From Dipteronia dyeriana (taxonomy: Eukaryota > Streptophyta > Magnoliopsida > Sapindales > Sapindaceae), in the NCBI GenBank assembly GCA_032871835.1, contig CM065297.1, positions 18,466,098 to 18,530,097 of the forward strand: DNA of 64,000 nt. Reading direction: 5' to 3'. Of the stretch, positions 11,354 through 22,952 are shown piece after piece (positions within the stretch are counted from its first letter, which is position 1; every line of letters starts with the position of its first letter). The notes below the pieces were generated by a model that saw only the letters and a list, made by a program, of their open reading frames with translations, made no database searches and had not been told where the DNA came from. The position numbers and the translations under genes are program-made.

Positions 11354-12215
11354 GGTCATCTTCAATCGTTTTCTACAATTTTTCCCATTTTACAGATTGG
11401 AATGAAATATTTCTGGAATATTCCATCTCTATAAATTTACAACTCAAATCATTCTCCATTTTATAATCTCTAAATAATAAAATATTATTATTTTACTTTA
11501 TTATTTTTAACTAACTATATCTCCTACACCTAATATTTTTTTATCTAAATTTTAGATTGAATAATTTTTATCTAACTTTCTTCTATATATAATATGTTTT
11601 ATCTAAATTTTAGATTGTATATTTTTTATCTAACTTTCTCTAGCACCTGATATTTGTTACCAAATAGCCTTAAAATATTAATGTTTTGTTTTGCATTGTA
11701 ATCTAACTTTCTCTGGCACCCATTGTAATATTTTAATTTAAATATGTTAATGTTATTGATGATTTGAAAACATCAATTAAAATTGATGGTTTGAAAACAT
11801 TTGTTTTGCACTGCAAAAAATACTTTTAGTTCACCGATTAAAATAGAATGTATAATAAATAAAAAATTAAAAATGATTAAAATATAGTCAATATTATACC
11901 GGATGAAAGATCTCAATAAAATATTTTTAATGGTATAATTTGTATAGTAATTAGATTTATGAATAAAGAGTTACAATAAATTAATTGAGTTTAGTTAAAA
12001 AAATGAAAATGATATAAGGAAAATTAAAAAAAAAAATACGAGGGTAAAGTGAGATTATAAAAGTAAATAGTGAAATAGAGACTGAGAATTTGGATTTCCA
12101 AATATGGAGATGAAATCTTAATACCTAAAATGATTCTCCTCGTTTTCCGTGAACTGAAGAACCATTGAAGTGGTTTGAGTCTCTATTTCAAAATAAAGAC
12201 CCATTGGAGTTGGTC
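11354..12215 (+). mobile_element. PIF/Harbinger-like element A, 862 bp
   Basis: Ends GGTCATCTTCAAT and (reverse complement) GACCAACTCCAAT with TTA on both sides (11351-11353, 12216-12218). Nearly the whole interior recurs in reverse orientation in the longer element at 14569-15780. The interior is AT-rich and has no open frame. Confidence 0.75.
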
Positions 12216-12451
12216 TTACCTGGGTCAGAAAAAAAAATACAAATCAATTTTATTTTATTTTTTCAGATTTGTTGTTGATAAATATTGATTTCAGATTTTA
12301 ATTTCATTTAACAAATATGTTTTCAGTTTTTAATATATAAAATTTAAATAATCATGAAAATCAAATATCAAAATTAATAAATATCTATAAAGTTTCACTA
12401 CAAACAATAAATTAAATCATAGATTCGATTATTCGAACATAAAGACATTTA

Positions 12452-12739
12452 GTACTCATTTGGTTGAGTTTCTACCGTCTCGAAAGATCTACAAACGTCT
12501 ATTTGAGTTTTTTTAGAATTATTTTATTCGGCTTTTAAAATTGTCTATTTTAAATTGATTAGAGGTTAGTAGAGTTTAAATCTCTACTATGCGAAAGCTT
12601 ATGGACAGGTTTTTCTTCGAATAGATATTTAAAAAAAAAAAAATCTACCAACCAAATAATTATAATATTTATAAAAAAAAACTCTATTTATAATAAAAAT
12701 ACTGATAAAGATTTTTCAAAAGTAATATCAAACATACCC
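12452..12739. mobile_element. Tourist-like MITE, copy 2
   Basis: Shares the whole length with the MITE at 10996-11299, for example TAGTAGAGTTTAAATC in the middle and CTCATTTGGTTGAG at the end. Flanking TTA at 12449-12451 and 12740-12742. More diverged than copy 1. Confidence 0.7.
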
Positions 12740-12742
12740 TTA

Positions 12743-13238
12743 TTTAAGAAAAATGACATTTGTGGAGATAGCGTGAGAATGAAGACTCAAGAGATCGTAA
12801 AGCAATGGCGAGAGAAAAAAAGTTAGAAAAAGAGGAATTTGTTCCTTTAATAGTATTTTTATAATTACAATACTTTAGTCAACTTATTAAATTAGTAGCA
12901 AACCTATTAAATCAGGTCAAAAATGTGCTATTATACTATTTTCACATTTTTTATTTCTCTTATACGGTAAATCTTTCCTCTAAAAAAGATATTTTTAATT
13001 GAGAACTTTCATTATTTTACAAACTAAGGTCTCGTATGATTTTATCTAAAGACTAAACAGTGTTGAATGTTACTGAAAACTAAATAATAATTGAAAACTG
13101 AAAACTAAAAAATATTTTTATTTTTTTTTTCACTGGAAAATAATTATAAATGATAAGTTATTTGTTTTTTAAGTTACAAATATATGAAAATAAATACTTT
13201 TACATATATACCATTCTAACTATTATTTGTTATATACT
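12743..13238. other. No gene seen
   Basis: AT-rich sequence between two transposon derivatives; no open frame or repeat boundary recognised. Confidence 0.4.
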
Positions 13239-13247
13239 GACATTTTA

Positions 13248-14155
13248 GAATGGTGATATTGGTACACCCACTATTTAACTATTAATACCCCATTTTTTAA
13301 ATTATTTAGTATTCATTTTTTTTCTTTATCAAATTACTTAAATAGACGTACGATTTTTATTAAAAAGAATACTATTCAAAATAAAACTAATAAAACCCCA
13401 ATTTTCCTTATTTCAAAACCCTAATAACATATATTTTTTAAAATCATTGAATGTTTACTATTTTTATTTATATATATTTTTTCAGATCTCAATCGCATAT
13501 TTTCCATGTTTAGTATCATTTTCCTTATTTCAAAACTCTAAAAACATAGATTATTTTAAATCATTGAATGTTTACTATTTTTTTCATATCTCAATCTCAT
13601 ATTTCTCAGGTTTAGTATTTTTTTCATTTTATTGTTCCACATATTTGTTTTATTTTTCTTTTCAAATTTCAGATCCATGTTTGTTATTTTTTTCCCTTAG
13701 TTTATTTTCTTTCAAAATTTTTATGCATTCAATGATCTGTATCCACACCAAGAATCGCAACCAAGAAAACCTAATCTCTAACGAAATGAAATCATATCGA
13801 AATCCTAATTCAATCGCTACAAAAAATCATGAAACGATCAATATCACACTCATAATCTACCACCAACAATTCAATCGATTACAGAAAAAAAAACTTCATC
13901 TAATAAGGATGGTTTTACCATGATAATAAGAAGAAAAAACAAATATGGATGTAAAAAAACTGTATATAAATATTATAAAAGTGTAAAAAAAATTGAAAAT
14001 ATATGTGGTGTATTAAGTTTGAAAATATGTAAAAGGGTAATTCAGGAAATAAATTTAAAAAATTTAATAAAACCATTTAATTTTATATAATTAAATTAAA
14101 ATTTTAGAAGTTGTGGCATAAATAATTCAGGAGTGGGGTGTCAATAGCACCACTC
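13248..14155. mobile_element. Non-autonomous MULE-like element, 908 bp
   Basis: The left end GAATGGTGATATTGGTACACC and the reverse complement of the right end, GAGTGGTGCTATTGACACC, form a terminal inverted repeat. Flanks are GACATTTTA (13239-13247) and TACATTTTA (14156-14164), an 8-of-9 match of Mutator length. The 158-codon frame at 13447-13923 is compositionally poor and resembles no family; it is probably chance. Confidence 0.7.
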
Positions 14156-14565
14156 TACATTTTAATATATTTAGGACTACTTAATAAGTAATTTAATAAC
14201 TCTAAAATAAAATTATTTAGTTATTAATAATATTACAAATTAATATAAATAATTAAAAATATCAAGCAATTTAAACAAATGAATTGGAATTCACAAACCT
14301 GTAACAATCAATTTTCAGCTACACTGAACACTACCAATTCATCGGGGCCTTTGATGGCTTCATATTTATTTTCACACAAACATGCCAGAAGCAATAAAAG
14401 TTGTGCAGTCCATATCATGGGTTGATCTTCAAACAAGAAGATAATATCACATGGATCCCTTTTTTGGTTTTCATTTAGTTAATTAGTTGTTTAAAACGAA
14501 ATCAAAAGAAATGGAGGAGGAGAAAAGAGAAGCGATAGTTTTGTTAGAAAATGGGTGTTAAAGAG
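14156..14565. other. No gene seen
   Basis: AT-rich spacer between transposon derivatives; nothing recognised. Confidence 0.4.
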
Positions 14566-14568
14566 TTA

Positions 14569-15780
14569 TCAAGTATCTTCAATGGTTATTCAGTTCACGG
14601 AAAGTGAGGAGCATAATTTTAGATATCAAAAAATCATCTCTATATTTGGAGATTTAAATCCTCATCTTCTATTTCACTATTTACTTTTTACTATTTACTT
14701 TTTACAATCTCAATTTACCTTCATATTCTTTCTTAAATTCCTCGTATATCCTTTTCACCTTTTTAACTAAATTCAATTAATTTATTATAACTCTTTATTT
14801 ATAAATCTAATCACTATAAAAATTATACCATTAAAAATATTTTGTTGAAATCTTTCATCTAAGTATAATATTGACTATATTTAAATAATTTTTAATTTTT
14901 TAATTTTTTATACCTTCTATTTTAATCAATGAACTAAAAGTATTTTTTGCAATGTAAAACAAATGTTTTCAAACCATCAATTTTAATTGATGTTTTCAAA
15001 TTATCAATAACATTAACATTTTAAAATTAAAATATTATAATGGGAAAATAACAAAAAAATACATTGAAAATAAAAATAAAGGTGAAGATGAAAATTAAAA
15101 TATCATGTCCTCTTGGACATCCATATTTGCAATTTCATTTGACATTTGTACGATATCATCATCGGAACTTAAAGATGAAAACAAAGGTGAAGATGGAGAT
15201 GAGCTGTGAGATGAACTAGCTCCAAAACTCATTCTTGGAGACAAATATGAAAGTATTTGGGTGGCGAATCAGATGGTAAGATGGGTGGTGTTATTTAGCC
15301 ATTTTATAGAAAATAAAAAGATCGAGTGAAATGAATTAGGTGAAAATTTAGGTAACAAATATTAGATGCCATAGGAAGTTATATAAAAATAACTTAGATA
15401 AAAAAAATATTAGATGCCGGAAAAAGTTAGATAAAAATAAAAAGATTGGATGAAATGAATTAGGTGAAAATTTAGGTAACAAATATTATGTGCTAAAGAA
15501 AGTTAGATAAAAAATATACAAGTTAAAATTTAGGTAAACCATATTATGTATAGGAGAAAGTTAGATAAAAGTTATTCAATCTAAAATTTAGATACAAAAT
15601 ATTAGGTGTAGAAGATAGTTAGTTAAAAATAATAAAGTAAAATAATAATATTTTATTATTTAGAGATTGTAAAATGGAGAATGATTGGAGTTGTAAATTT
15701 ATAGAGATGAAATATTTCTGGAATATTCCATTTTCAGTCTCCAAAATGGAGAAAATTTTGGAGAACGATTGGAGATGGCC
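14569..15780 (-). mobile_element. PIF/Harbinger-like element A, longer inverted copy, 1212 bp
   Basis: Flanked by TTA (14566-14568, 15781-15783). Reverse-complemented, it matches element A at 11354-12215 at both ends, including GGAGAACGATTGGAGATGGCC, but keeps an extra ~300-bp central part (about 15030-15330) missing from the short copy. The longer copy therefore looks nearer the ancestral element and the short one like an internal deletion derivative. Confidence 0.75.
15098..15232 (-). other. Short Ser/Asp-rich open frame inside element A
   Basis: A 44-codon frame starts MSFGASSSHSSSPSSP and continues with an SSDDD acidic patch before a stop. It occupies the part of the element absent from the short copy. 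It could be the N-terminal scrap of an element-encoded protein, but no domain is visible. Confidence 0.3.
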
Positions 15781-15784
15781 TTAG

Positions 15785-16055
15785 GCACGACAACTATGCC
15801 ATCGGTGCATGTTTTGTCTGACAACATTATTTATTTGTAGAAGAAAAGGAAAAAAAATTGAAACGGGGAAATTGTCGAGGGATTTTGATAATTTCCTCCT
15901 ATAAAAATGTTAAAAACCATTATTTTAGAGGTATTATTAATTTTTGGTTTTTAAAAGGGATAATTACCCCGGTGACCATCAACTCTTACCACTACTATCA
16001 AAATGGCTATCAGATGGAGAATTGGTTTCAAAATAACCATTTTTGGTAAATAATG
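15785..16055. other. No gene seen
   Basis: AT-rich unique sequence; the short frame at 15858-16049 has no recognisable content. Confidence 0.35.
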
Positions 16056-16059
16056 TTAT

Positions 16060-16720
16060 ACTAATGACCATTCTATCCAATTTCATTCATTTACATTCAA
16101 TTCCATCCAATAAATGACATTTTGGTAAATAAGGGGATATCATTAATTTATTTTAGATATTTTTTGGAAATCAATTTTTTTTAAAGCAAATAATTATATT
16201 TAGTGTATGTATATATATATAACATATATATTAAACATGTATATATATATATATATATACAAAAAATTTCAAGTCAGTACGCACTAATATAACTTCATCT
16301 GTGTGTTGAATATGGACAATTATATTTATATATTTTCACTCAAAGTGTATGTATCTGTCAAAACTTATCAATAACCAATGGTTCACATGCAACGCACACT
16401 GACATGAAAACCACTATATATATATATATATTGAGAAGATTAAGGCTTAAAATTCTAAAAAATATATTTGAGATAAGTTGAAAAGAAATATATATATATA
16501 ATTTTTTTTTCTTTTATTAGAAGATTAAAATTCAAAAAAGTATATTTGAGATAAGTTGAATATATATATATATTTGGGATATGCTATACCTATATACACA
16601 TATTAAATATAATTATTTGTTTCAAAAATCAAAAGAAAAAATTGATTTCTAAAATATATCTAAAATAAATTAATGACGTTCCCTTATTTACTAAAATGTT
16701 ACTAATTTGATGAAATGAAA
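16060..16720. repeat. Large imperfect inverted repeat (fold-back)
   Basis: Sequence at about 16060-16235 reappears inverted at about 16570-16720. A shared block is ATTAATTTATTTTAGATAT, together with AAATAATTATATTTA. The loop contains TA microsatellites and a ~95-bp direct duplication (16430-16560, repeated TATATTTGAGATAAGTTGAA). It is probably a fold-back DNA element, but no clean target duplication was found. Confidence 0.55.
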
Positions 16721-16737
16721 CTTTAATTTGTTTCCTA

Positions 16738-17201
16738 GGAGCATCTCCAATACAATGTTATTTGAATGTGCTAATGTTATAATTTGACATAAAGTGAAAA
16801 AAATATGCTTCAATGTAATGCCAAATGTTATGCTAAATCTGACATAAATCTGGCACATGCTATTCTTTATGTCAAATTTGACATAAAGAATAACAGATGT
16901 CAAATTTAATACAATAATAAATGTTGTTTTTTTTTAATTAGAAAAATACCATTGTATAACTATATTGAATGTATTAGTTGCAGACTTTTATAATTTTAAA
17001 TAATAAAAAATATTATATAAATTGAATGCATTAATTATATTTGTTGATTTCTATAATTTTTAATAATAAAAAAATAAAAATATCATTTTAAATAGAATTA
17101 TATATTAGAGTATAATATTAAAATGATATGTCAAATATAGTATTTTAATATTTTTATGTCAAATTTAATATTAACATTGACATATAAGTCGAAGATAATC
17201 T
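16738..17201. mobile_element. MITE with GGAGCATCTCCAA terminus
   Basis: The left end GGAGCATCTCCAA is characteristic of a common plant Harbinger-type MITE. The reverse-complemented right end AGATTATCTTCGA matches at 8 of 13 positions. Internal TGTCAAATTTGACATAAAG repeats are self-complementary. Borders are tentative. Confidence 0.5.
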
Positions 17202-17248
17202 AATAAATGGATGAGATAAGAGTATAAGACTGGACGAGTGGTAAATCC

Positions 17249-17864
17249 TAGAGCTGGCAAAACGGGTTCGTGGGTCGGGTTGGACCAAACCCGACACGAC
17301 CCATTTAATAAACGTATAACTCAATCCGACCCGTTTAACCCGTTTATAATATATTTGATTTTTTTTATATTAATAATTATTAAAAATATAATATAAATCT
17401 AAACTAAAAATATATTTAAAAAACCAACATAATAATTAACTAAATCACATCTCAATTTAGACGAGCCATAAAAAAATTATAAAGTTTATACAATCCACAA
17501 TTGATAGAATATATATATAAAAAACCAAACAATTAAAACTAATAAAAACGATAAATAAAGACCGATAGTTCAACTGTTGAGGTCTTCAAACTTCGTATTC
17601 CGTAACTATTGGTAGTTGCAAGATGAAAGTTAAAACAATATAAAAATTAGTTATTTAACATTGAACCATATTGTTATTGCAAGTACTCCCCTAATTAATT
17701 TTAATTTACACAATTTTTTTCAAACTAATAGTATCAACCCGTCAAACCGTTTATCAAACGGATCAACCCATTTACCAACCTAAACCCATTTAGCTCCACC
17801 TAATCTAACCTAAATTTGTTGAGTTCGTATCAACCTATAATGTCGATCCAAATCGTAAGGTCTA
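17249..17864. mobile_element. Non-autonomous hAT element, 616 bp
   Basis: Begins TAGAGCTGGCAAAACGGGT and ends (reverse complement) TAGACCTTACGATTTGG. The perfect 8-bp flank GTAAATCC lies at 17241-17248 and 17865-17872, the hAT target-duplication length. Subterminal regions are rich in GACCCGTTTA-like motifs, as in other plant hAT elements. Confidence 0.75.
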
Positions 17865-17917
17865 GTAAATCCCTTTGATTGCACATTTGCACTTGCGGGT
17901 TCAAGTACTCAGTTACC

Positions 17918-17922
17918 TTATA

Positions 17923-17997
<75 letters not shown>
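17918..17997. repeat. (TA)n microsatellite
   Basis: About 80 bp of TA repeats with one interruption, directly abutting the 5' leader of HIPP copy 3, where copy 1 has its TATA box. Confidence 0.95.
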
Positions 17998-18000
<3 letters not shown>

Positions 18001-19910
18001 AACTTCCTACAGTTCCCACCATTTTCCCAACAATATCTCTAAATAATTAATTCCCAAAAATAATAATAAAAAAAAAAAATCGCCAACAATTTCGATCTCG
18101 ACCAGCTCTCAATTGCGTTAAGCTTCCTCCACTTCAATCAAACTATTCAGGTTTTTAACATATAATCAACAGCTTTAATTATGTCAAAAAACAAAATCAA
18201 CAGCTTTAATAGTCCGTCCCGTAGTACGAGAAATGTTGGACTGATTTCTATTTTTGTTTTCTTTTGCAGCGAAGATGATTTTGGTATGCAAAGATACTGA
18301 ATTACTTTCCCAGAACTCCGGCAGAGTCACTCCACCTGAGGTAACGAATCATTCGTTGTTCCTTCTTAGTTTTTTTTTTCTTTTTATAAATATTTTGTTC
18401 TGACTACTCGCTCGTGATTGCTATTTCTTGATAAAAAATCCGTACCAGAAAAAAAGTGCAATTTCTTTTTTTTAGGGTTTGTTTGTTTGTTTTTTTTTTC
18501 TGGAAATATTTTCTTTTCGGTTCTTGATTGTGCTCAGTTATGGAGTTGATACTTGTTCTCCTGTAAGTGAGTTTTACCTATAGAAATTTTTGGATAATTT
18601 AACTTTTTTAAGTGTATACAGTTTTAGGGAATGAATATTGAATAGGCATTGTTGTATTAGATTTTCAGTTTTTTTTTTTTTGGATGAACACTTTGCTTGC
18701 TTTGAGTTATGTATTTTGGTTGACGGAGCAAACACAATTTGATACATTAGTGAGTTTGAGGTTAAACTTAGAAATTTAAGGTAAATGCAGATCGCTGTAT
18801 GTATTATTTGTTCCATATGAATTCTAGTTTCACTCTATAATTACCAATTGAATTATTTATTTTTTGAAAATGTTAAGTGTATTCTAGCTCTTACGTTGAG
18901 CAACAGAGATATAATATAATTTGCTGAGGTATTTGATAAGTTTGGATGTAATGATAGTGTTTCAGAGTTACAGGCTTGGACTTATTTCATTAACTTCAAG
19001 GCTTTGTTTAATTAGATTTTTTTTTTAGGGTTAACAGCACCGATGCCCCCTATACTTATAGCGTAATTGCATGCCTCTTAAAATTTTTTTCTTGGCATTT
19101 AACCCCCTGAACTTCCATAAATTTGTAAAAACTGACAGAAGTGAAACGGACGTCAGTGGCAAATTACACTTACATACCCTGAATATATGAATAATTGCAT
19201 TAAAGCTGGAAAAATATAATAATATCATACAAATACCCTTTGACATGTTTGACCAATATCCAAAAAAAACATCAAAATAAAGATATTAATAACATTAATT
19301 GTTTTTTTAAAATAAATAATAATAATAATAATAAACTTTGAAAATAATAATATTAATAATATTAATGAACTTAAAAAAAATTATAATATATTAACAATAA
19401 TAATAAATAAAAATTAAATTACAAATATATGGAACTTAGATTCTTAAATTCCAATTAAACAATTAAACTACCCATAATTCCAATTAAACAAAAATTAATT
19501 AAACTACCCATATTTTTAATTTATTTTTCTTTATTATTATTGTAAATATATTATAATATATAGAACCCAGATTTTCAAATTCCAATTAAACAATTAAACA
19601 ATTAAACTATCCATAATTCTAATTAAACAAAAATTAATTAAATTACCCATATTTTTTTTAAATGAATGGTGGAGCTGATGAGTGATGATTTTTTATGGTT
19701 TGGTGGTGGTTTGCGTCGGGATTTGGTTGTTGCAAGAAGAGAATAAATATAGGTTTGGAATAAATATGATTTTTTTAATTGTTGTGTTTGGTTTATATTG
19801 TTTTGGGTTGGATTGTATTATTGTTGTGCTTGGTGATGTATTGTATTAAATTGTAATAAATTTTATATTATTAAAAATTATATTATTAAAACTAATATTG
19901 ATTAATTTAT

Positions 19911-19913
<3 letters not shown>

Positions 19914-19954
<41 letters not shown>
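19914..19954. repeat. (TA)n microsatellite
   Basis: About 40 bp of TA repeats inside the intronic element. Confidence 0.9.
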
Positions 19955-19957
<3 letters not shown>

Positions 19958-20129
19958 ATCAAGATCTCTCACATTTCTCTCCTCTCACCGTCGTCTCTCT
20001 TTCTCTCCTCTCACCACCGCTGCACCTGCCTTTGTCTTCTTCTCCTTCCGTTGCCGCGGCCTTCGACTTTGTCTCCTTCCGCCGCCGCAACCTTCATCTT
20101 TTTCTCTCTCTTCCTCTCTTCTGATGTGT

Positions 20130-20510
20130 GTGGACTGAAATGGGTTGGGTGTGGTTTGGTGGTGGTTTTGGTGTGGATTTGGTGGTGATTTGGGTGGATT
20201 CGGTGTGGATTTTGGTGGATTTGGTGGTGGTTTGGCATGGATGTTTTTGGGCTTGGGTGGATGTGGTGGTGGTTTGGGCGGTGATTTGGTTTGGGCGATG
20301 ATTTGGTTTGGGTGTGGATGTTGTGGCGATGGTGTTGGTTTTGGCGGTGATTTGGTTTGGACGGTGATCTGGGCTTGGGTGGATGTGGTGGTGGTTTGGG
20401 CGTGGATTGGTTTGGGCAGTGATTTGGTTTGGGTGTGGATGTGGTGGCGATGGTATTGGTTTGGATTGTGGTTTGGGCGTGGATGTTTCAGGTTTCTGGA
20501 AAAAATGAAG
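20130..20510. repeat. G-rich TTTGGGCGTGGAT minisatellite
   Basis: Degenerate tandem copies of GGTTTGGGCGGTGATTTG / GGTTTGGGTGTGGATG make this the most strand-asymmetric stretch of the window (G and T on the plus strand). Long open frames on both strands (20145-20528, 20094-20516) follow from the repeat and are not gene-like. Confidence 0.8.
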
Positions 20511-21558
20511 AAACAATTTGTTTTTTAATTAATATTTAGGTTTTTATAATATAATTTTCAAAATTTATTAATATTATTATTTTATTTTTTGGGCATTAAT
20601 CAAACTGGTCAAATGGTGTTTGTGTGATATTGTCATATTTTTCCACTTTTAATGCAATTATTCATACATTCTGGGTATATAAATGAAATTTGCCACTGAT
20701 GTCCGTTTCACTTCTGTCATTTTTTGTAAATTTATGGAAGTTCAAAGGGTTAAGTGTCAAGAAAAAAAATTCAGGGAGTACTTTGCAACTGCGCTATAAA
20801 TATAGGGGGCATCAGTGCTATTAATCCTTTTTTTTTTACTAATCATGATTTATTATTCATGGTTCAGAGTGTGACGGTTCTGAAGATCTAATTGTGTTGC
20901 GATTCTTGCAAGGAGATCCAAACGGGCTTGAAAGACAAAGATACAAATATGAAGCTATCATAAATCTTATTATCTGTTTTTTTAATGATCCCATCAATTT
21001 TAAGAATAGATAATTAGGTATACAATCTATTATTCAATTATCTGAGGATAAATTTGTCTTACAGGATTGGAAATGGTGGCAATGGACATGGAGAATGATT
21101 TAGTAATCGTAAAGGGCTCCGTGAGCATGCCAGAACTTAGATCCTTCATCAAGAAAGACTTTGAGGTTGTGGTTCCTGCCAAGAAAGACACTGTTCCAAC
21201 CGAGAAGAAAGGCATAGAAACTGGTGCCATCGGCAAGAAGGACAAGGATGCTGGTGTTGTGAACAAGAAAGGAAAAGAAGTTGGTGCTGCAGAGATGATC
21301 ATGAGAGAAAAAGAGACTGAACCCACATACAATAAAAGCAAAGGCAAAGATGCGGGTGCCATGGACCAGAAAGGAAATGAAGTCGGCGCCACAAAGATTG
21401 GAGACAGAGACCCTGGACGTAAAGGCAGTACCGGAGTGGACAACAAGAGTGAAAACAAAGACAGCCGTATCAACCCAAAGAAAGATAAAGAGGCTGGTCA
21501 CAGAAAAAATGAGGAGCAGTCTTTAGGGAAATCAATGGTAAACAATACATATACCTAG

Positions 21559-21849
21559 TAACAAGTGGTTGTCCTTTGAAAGTTGATATTAGAAATTATA
21601 TACATATAAAATTATCTTTTGATTGAAAGATGACAAAGATCAGCGGAAGTCATACTTTACAACATCCAATTTAGATTTACCACATTAGCCTACCAGTACT
21701 TTGAGCAGAAAACCAGAGTAGACTGTAGTAAGAATATTTAATATACTTGCCGTCTGATAAAATAGAGTTGGAGGAGCCACCTAAATTAGAGGATTAATTG
21801 GCAAGAATTACATGATAGTGCTAATTTAGTTTTTCATGTTCCGTTTCAG
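21559..21849. other. Spacer between HIPP copies 3 and 4
   Basis: No gene seen; it ends in a pyrimidine tract and CAG at about 21850, a plausible former splice acceptor for the next exon. Confidence 0.35.
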
Positions 21850-22952
21850 CCTTGCATGTGTACAAGTGATCTTTGAGGATGCAGTACAGATTTAGAAATA
21901 TATGAAATGGCGTATAGCTGTTGCAGGTGTAGAAAGCACGGGTGACATTTACTCCAACAAACTCGAGGTAAAGGGGAAGGCCAACCATGACAGAACTCAA
22001 AGGATGGTCAAATGTAAGACAAAGACAAAGGTGAAACACATCTTCCCGTTGCCGGAGATTGAAGGCTATGGAGATGAAAATGTGATGCAGCGGGGTATGA
22101 TGAAAATAAGAATGATCATTTTGTCGAACCCTGAGGCATACTCAGACGAACCTTGACGCAGCAACCGGTAGTTATCCAAGCATGGACCGTTATGCAGGGG
22201 CCATCATTCCCTAATCGTCGTTAGAAAATGGTGCTTTCGAATCCTCAAAGAGCATATCGAATCCACGACAGATAAATGTTCCAAAAGAACGATTTTATTA
22301 AAATCAATTAAAGGTTTAAAAGTTACAATAATTAAAAATAATAAGACTATTTATAATAAACTAATCCTAATACGACTCGAATACGACATTACTAAAAAGA
22401 CTAAAATAAAAAAAGATCAAAACTAATCAGAATCTTCTAAGATTCATGACTTCTAATTTGACTGGAAAACAAAAATCAAATCTTACCCAAAAGGTAAATT
22501 TGATTTATTTTCAAAATCTAAATTTAATTTCTAATCAAACTAAAATAAATAAACTTACTAAATAAGAAAAGACCTAAATTAAAAAAAAAAATAAAGAAAT
22601 TGTTCGACATGAGCCGCGGTTCCTTCATCTTTGTCCTACATCAGTCACCCCTTCTTAAAAAGAACATGTCCTCGAGTTCGGTTGAAATACGCAGAAAGAC
22701 AGGTAAACAAAGAAGAACCCATATTTTTCTTGTGGGAGTGGTAAATGCCAACCGAAAAATTTCTCTGTAGTTCATCCCAAATCCACAATGGCACCACAAC
22801 AATTGTCCAACGGAATGCAGAAGATGTCCAAGCTATTCGCCACTGGCGATGTCCATTGGTTGCGGTTTGGACCGCTGGACACCTGTAGAGGTTTGGACAA
22901 TAGCGATTCCTCGTTGTTAGCTTTTCCCATCCCACATAGTATTATCCTCCTC

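Larger units (their letters stand above)
19030..20827. mobile_element. Long-TIR DNA element in HIPP copy 3 intron
   Basis: Inverted repeats of roughly 230 bp bound the element: left GGGTTAACAGCACCGATGCC, right (reverse complement) GGATTAATAGCACTGATGCC. T-runs flank both sides, so the duplication length cannot be fixed. The paralogous introns of copies 1, 2 and 4 lack this block at the same place (between TTTAATTAGAT and the ACTAATCATG-like sequence), which gives natural empty sites. No transposase is visible. Long TIRs suggest a Mutator-type non-autonomous element. Confidence 0.8.
18275..21558 (+). pseudogene. HIPP copy 3, decayed
   Basis: The structure parallels copy 1. A 5' leader intron spans 18151-18269. 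Exon 1 (18275-18340) encodes MILVCKDTELLSQNSGRVTP followed by PE. The HMA exon is at 20868-20940 and the tail exon at 21065-21558. Intron 1 is enlarged by a 1.8-kb element (19030-20827). The HMA exon has an in-frame TAA at 20889-20891 and its donor is AT instead of GT. The tail exon reads openly through the Lys/Gly repeats but diverges after GHRKNEE and stops without the CaaX box. The stop, the lost donor and the missing prenylation site together argue for a pseudogene. Confidence 0.85.

Noticed and set aside
13447..13923. 158-codon frame rich in Phe, Ser and Tyr
   Set aside because: Composition follows the AT-rich sequence, it lies wholly inside a small MULE-like element, and no domain is visible.
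20094..20528. Long overlapping open frames on both strands (127-140 codons)
   Set aside because: They arise from the G-rich minisatellite: Gly/Trp-rich on one strand, Pro/His/Thr-rich on the other, with no start context or homology.
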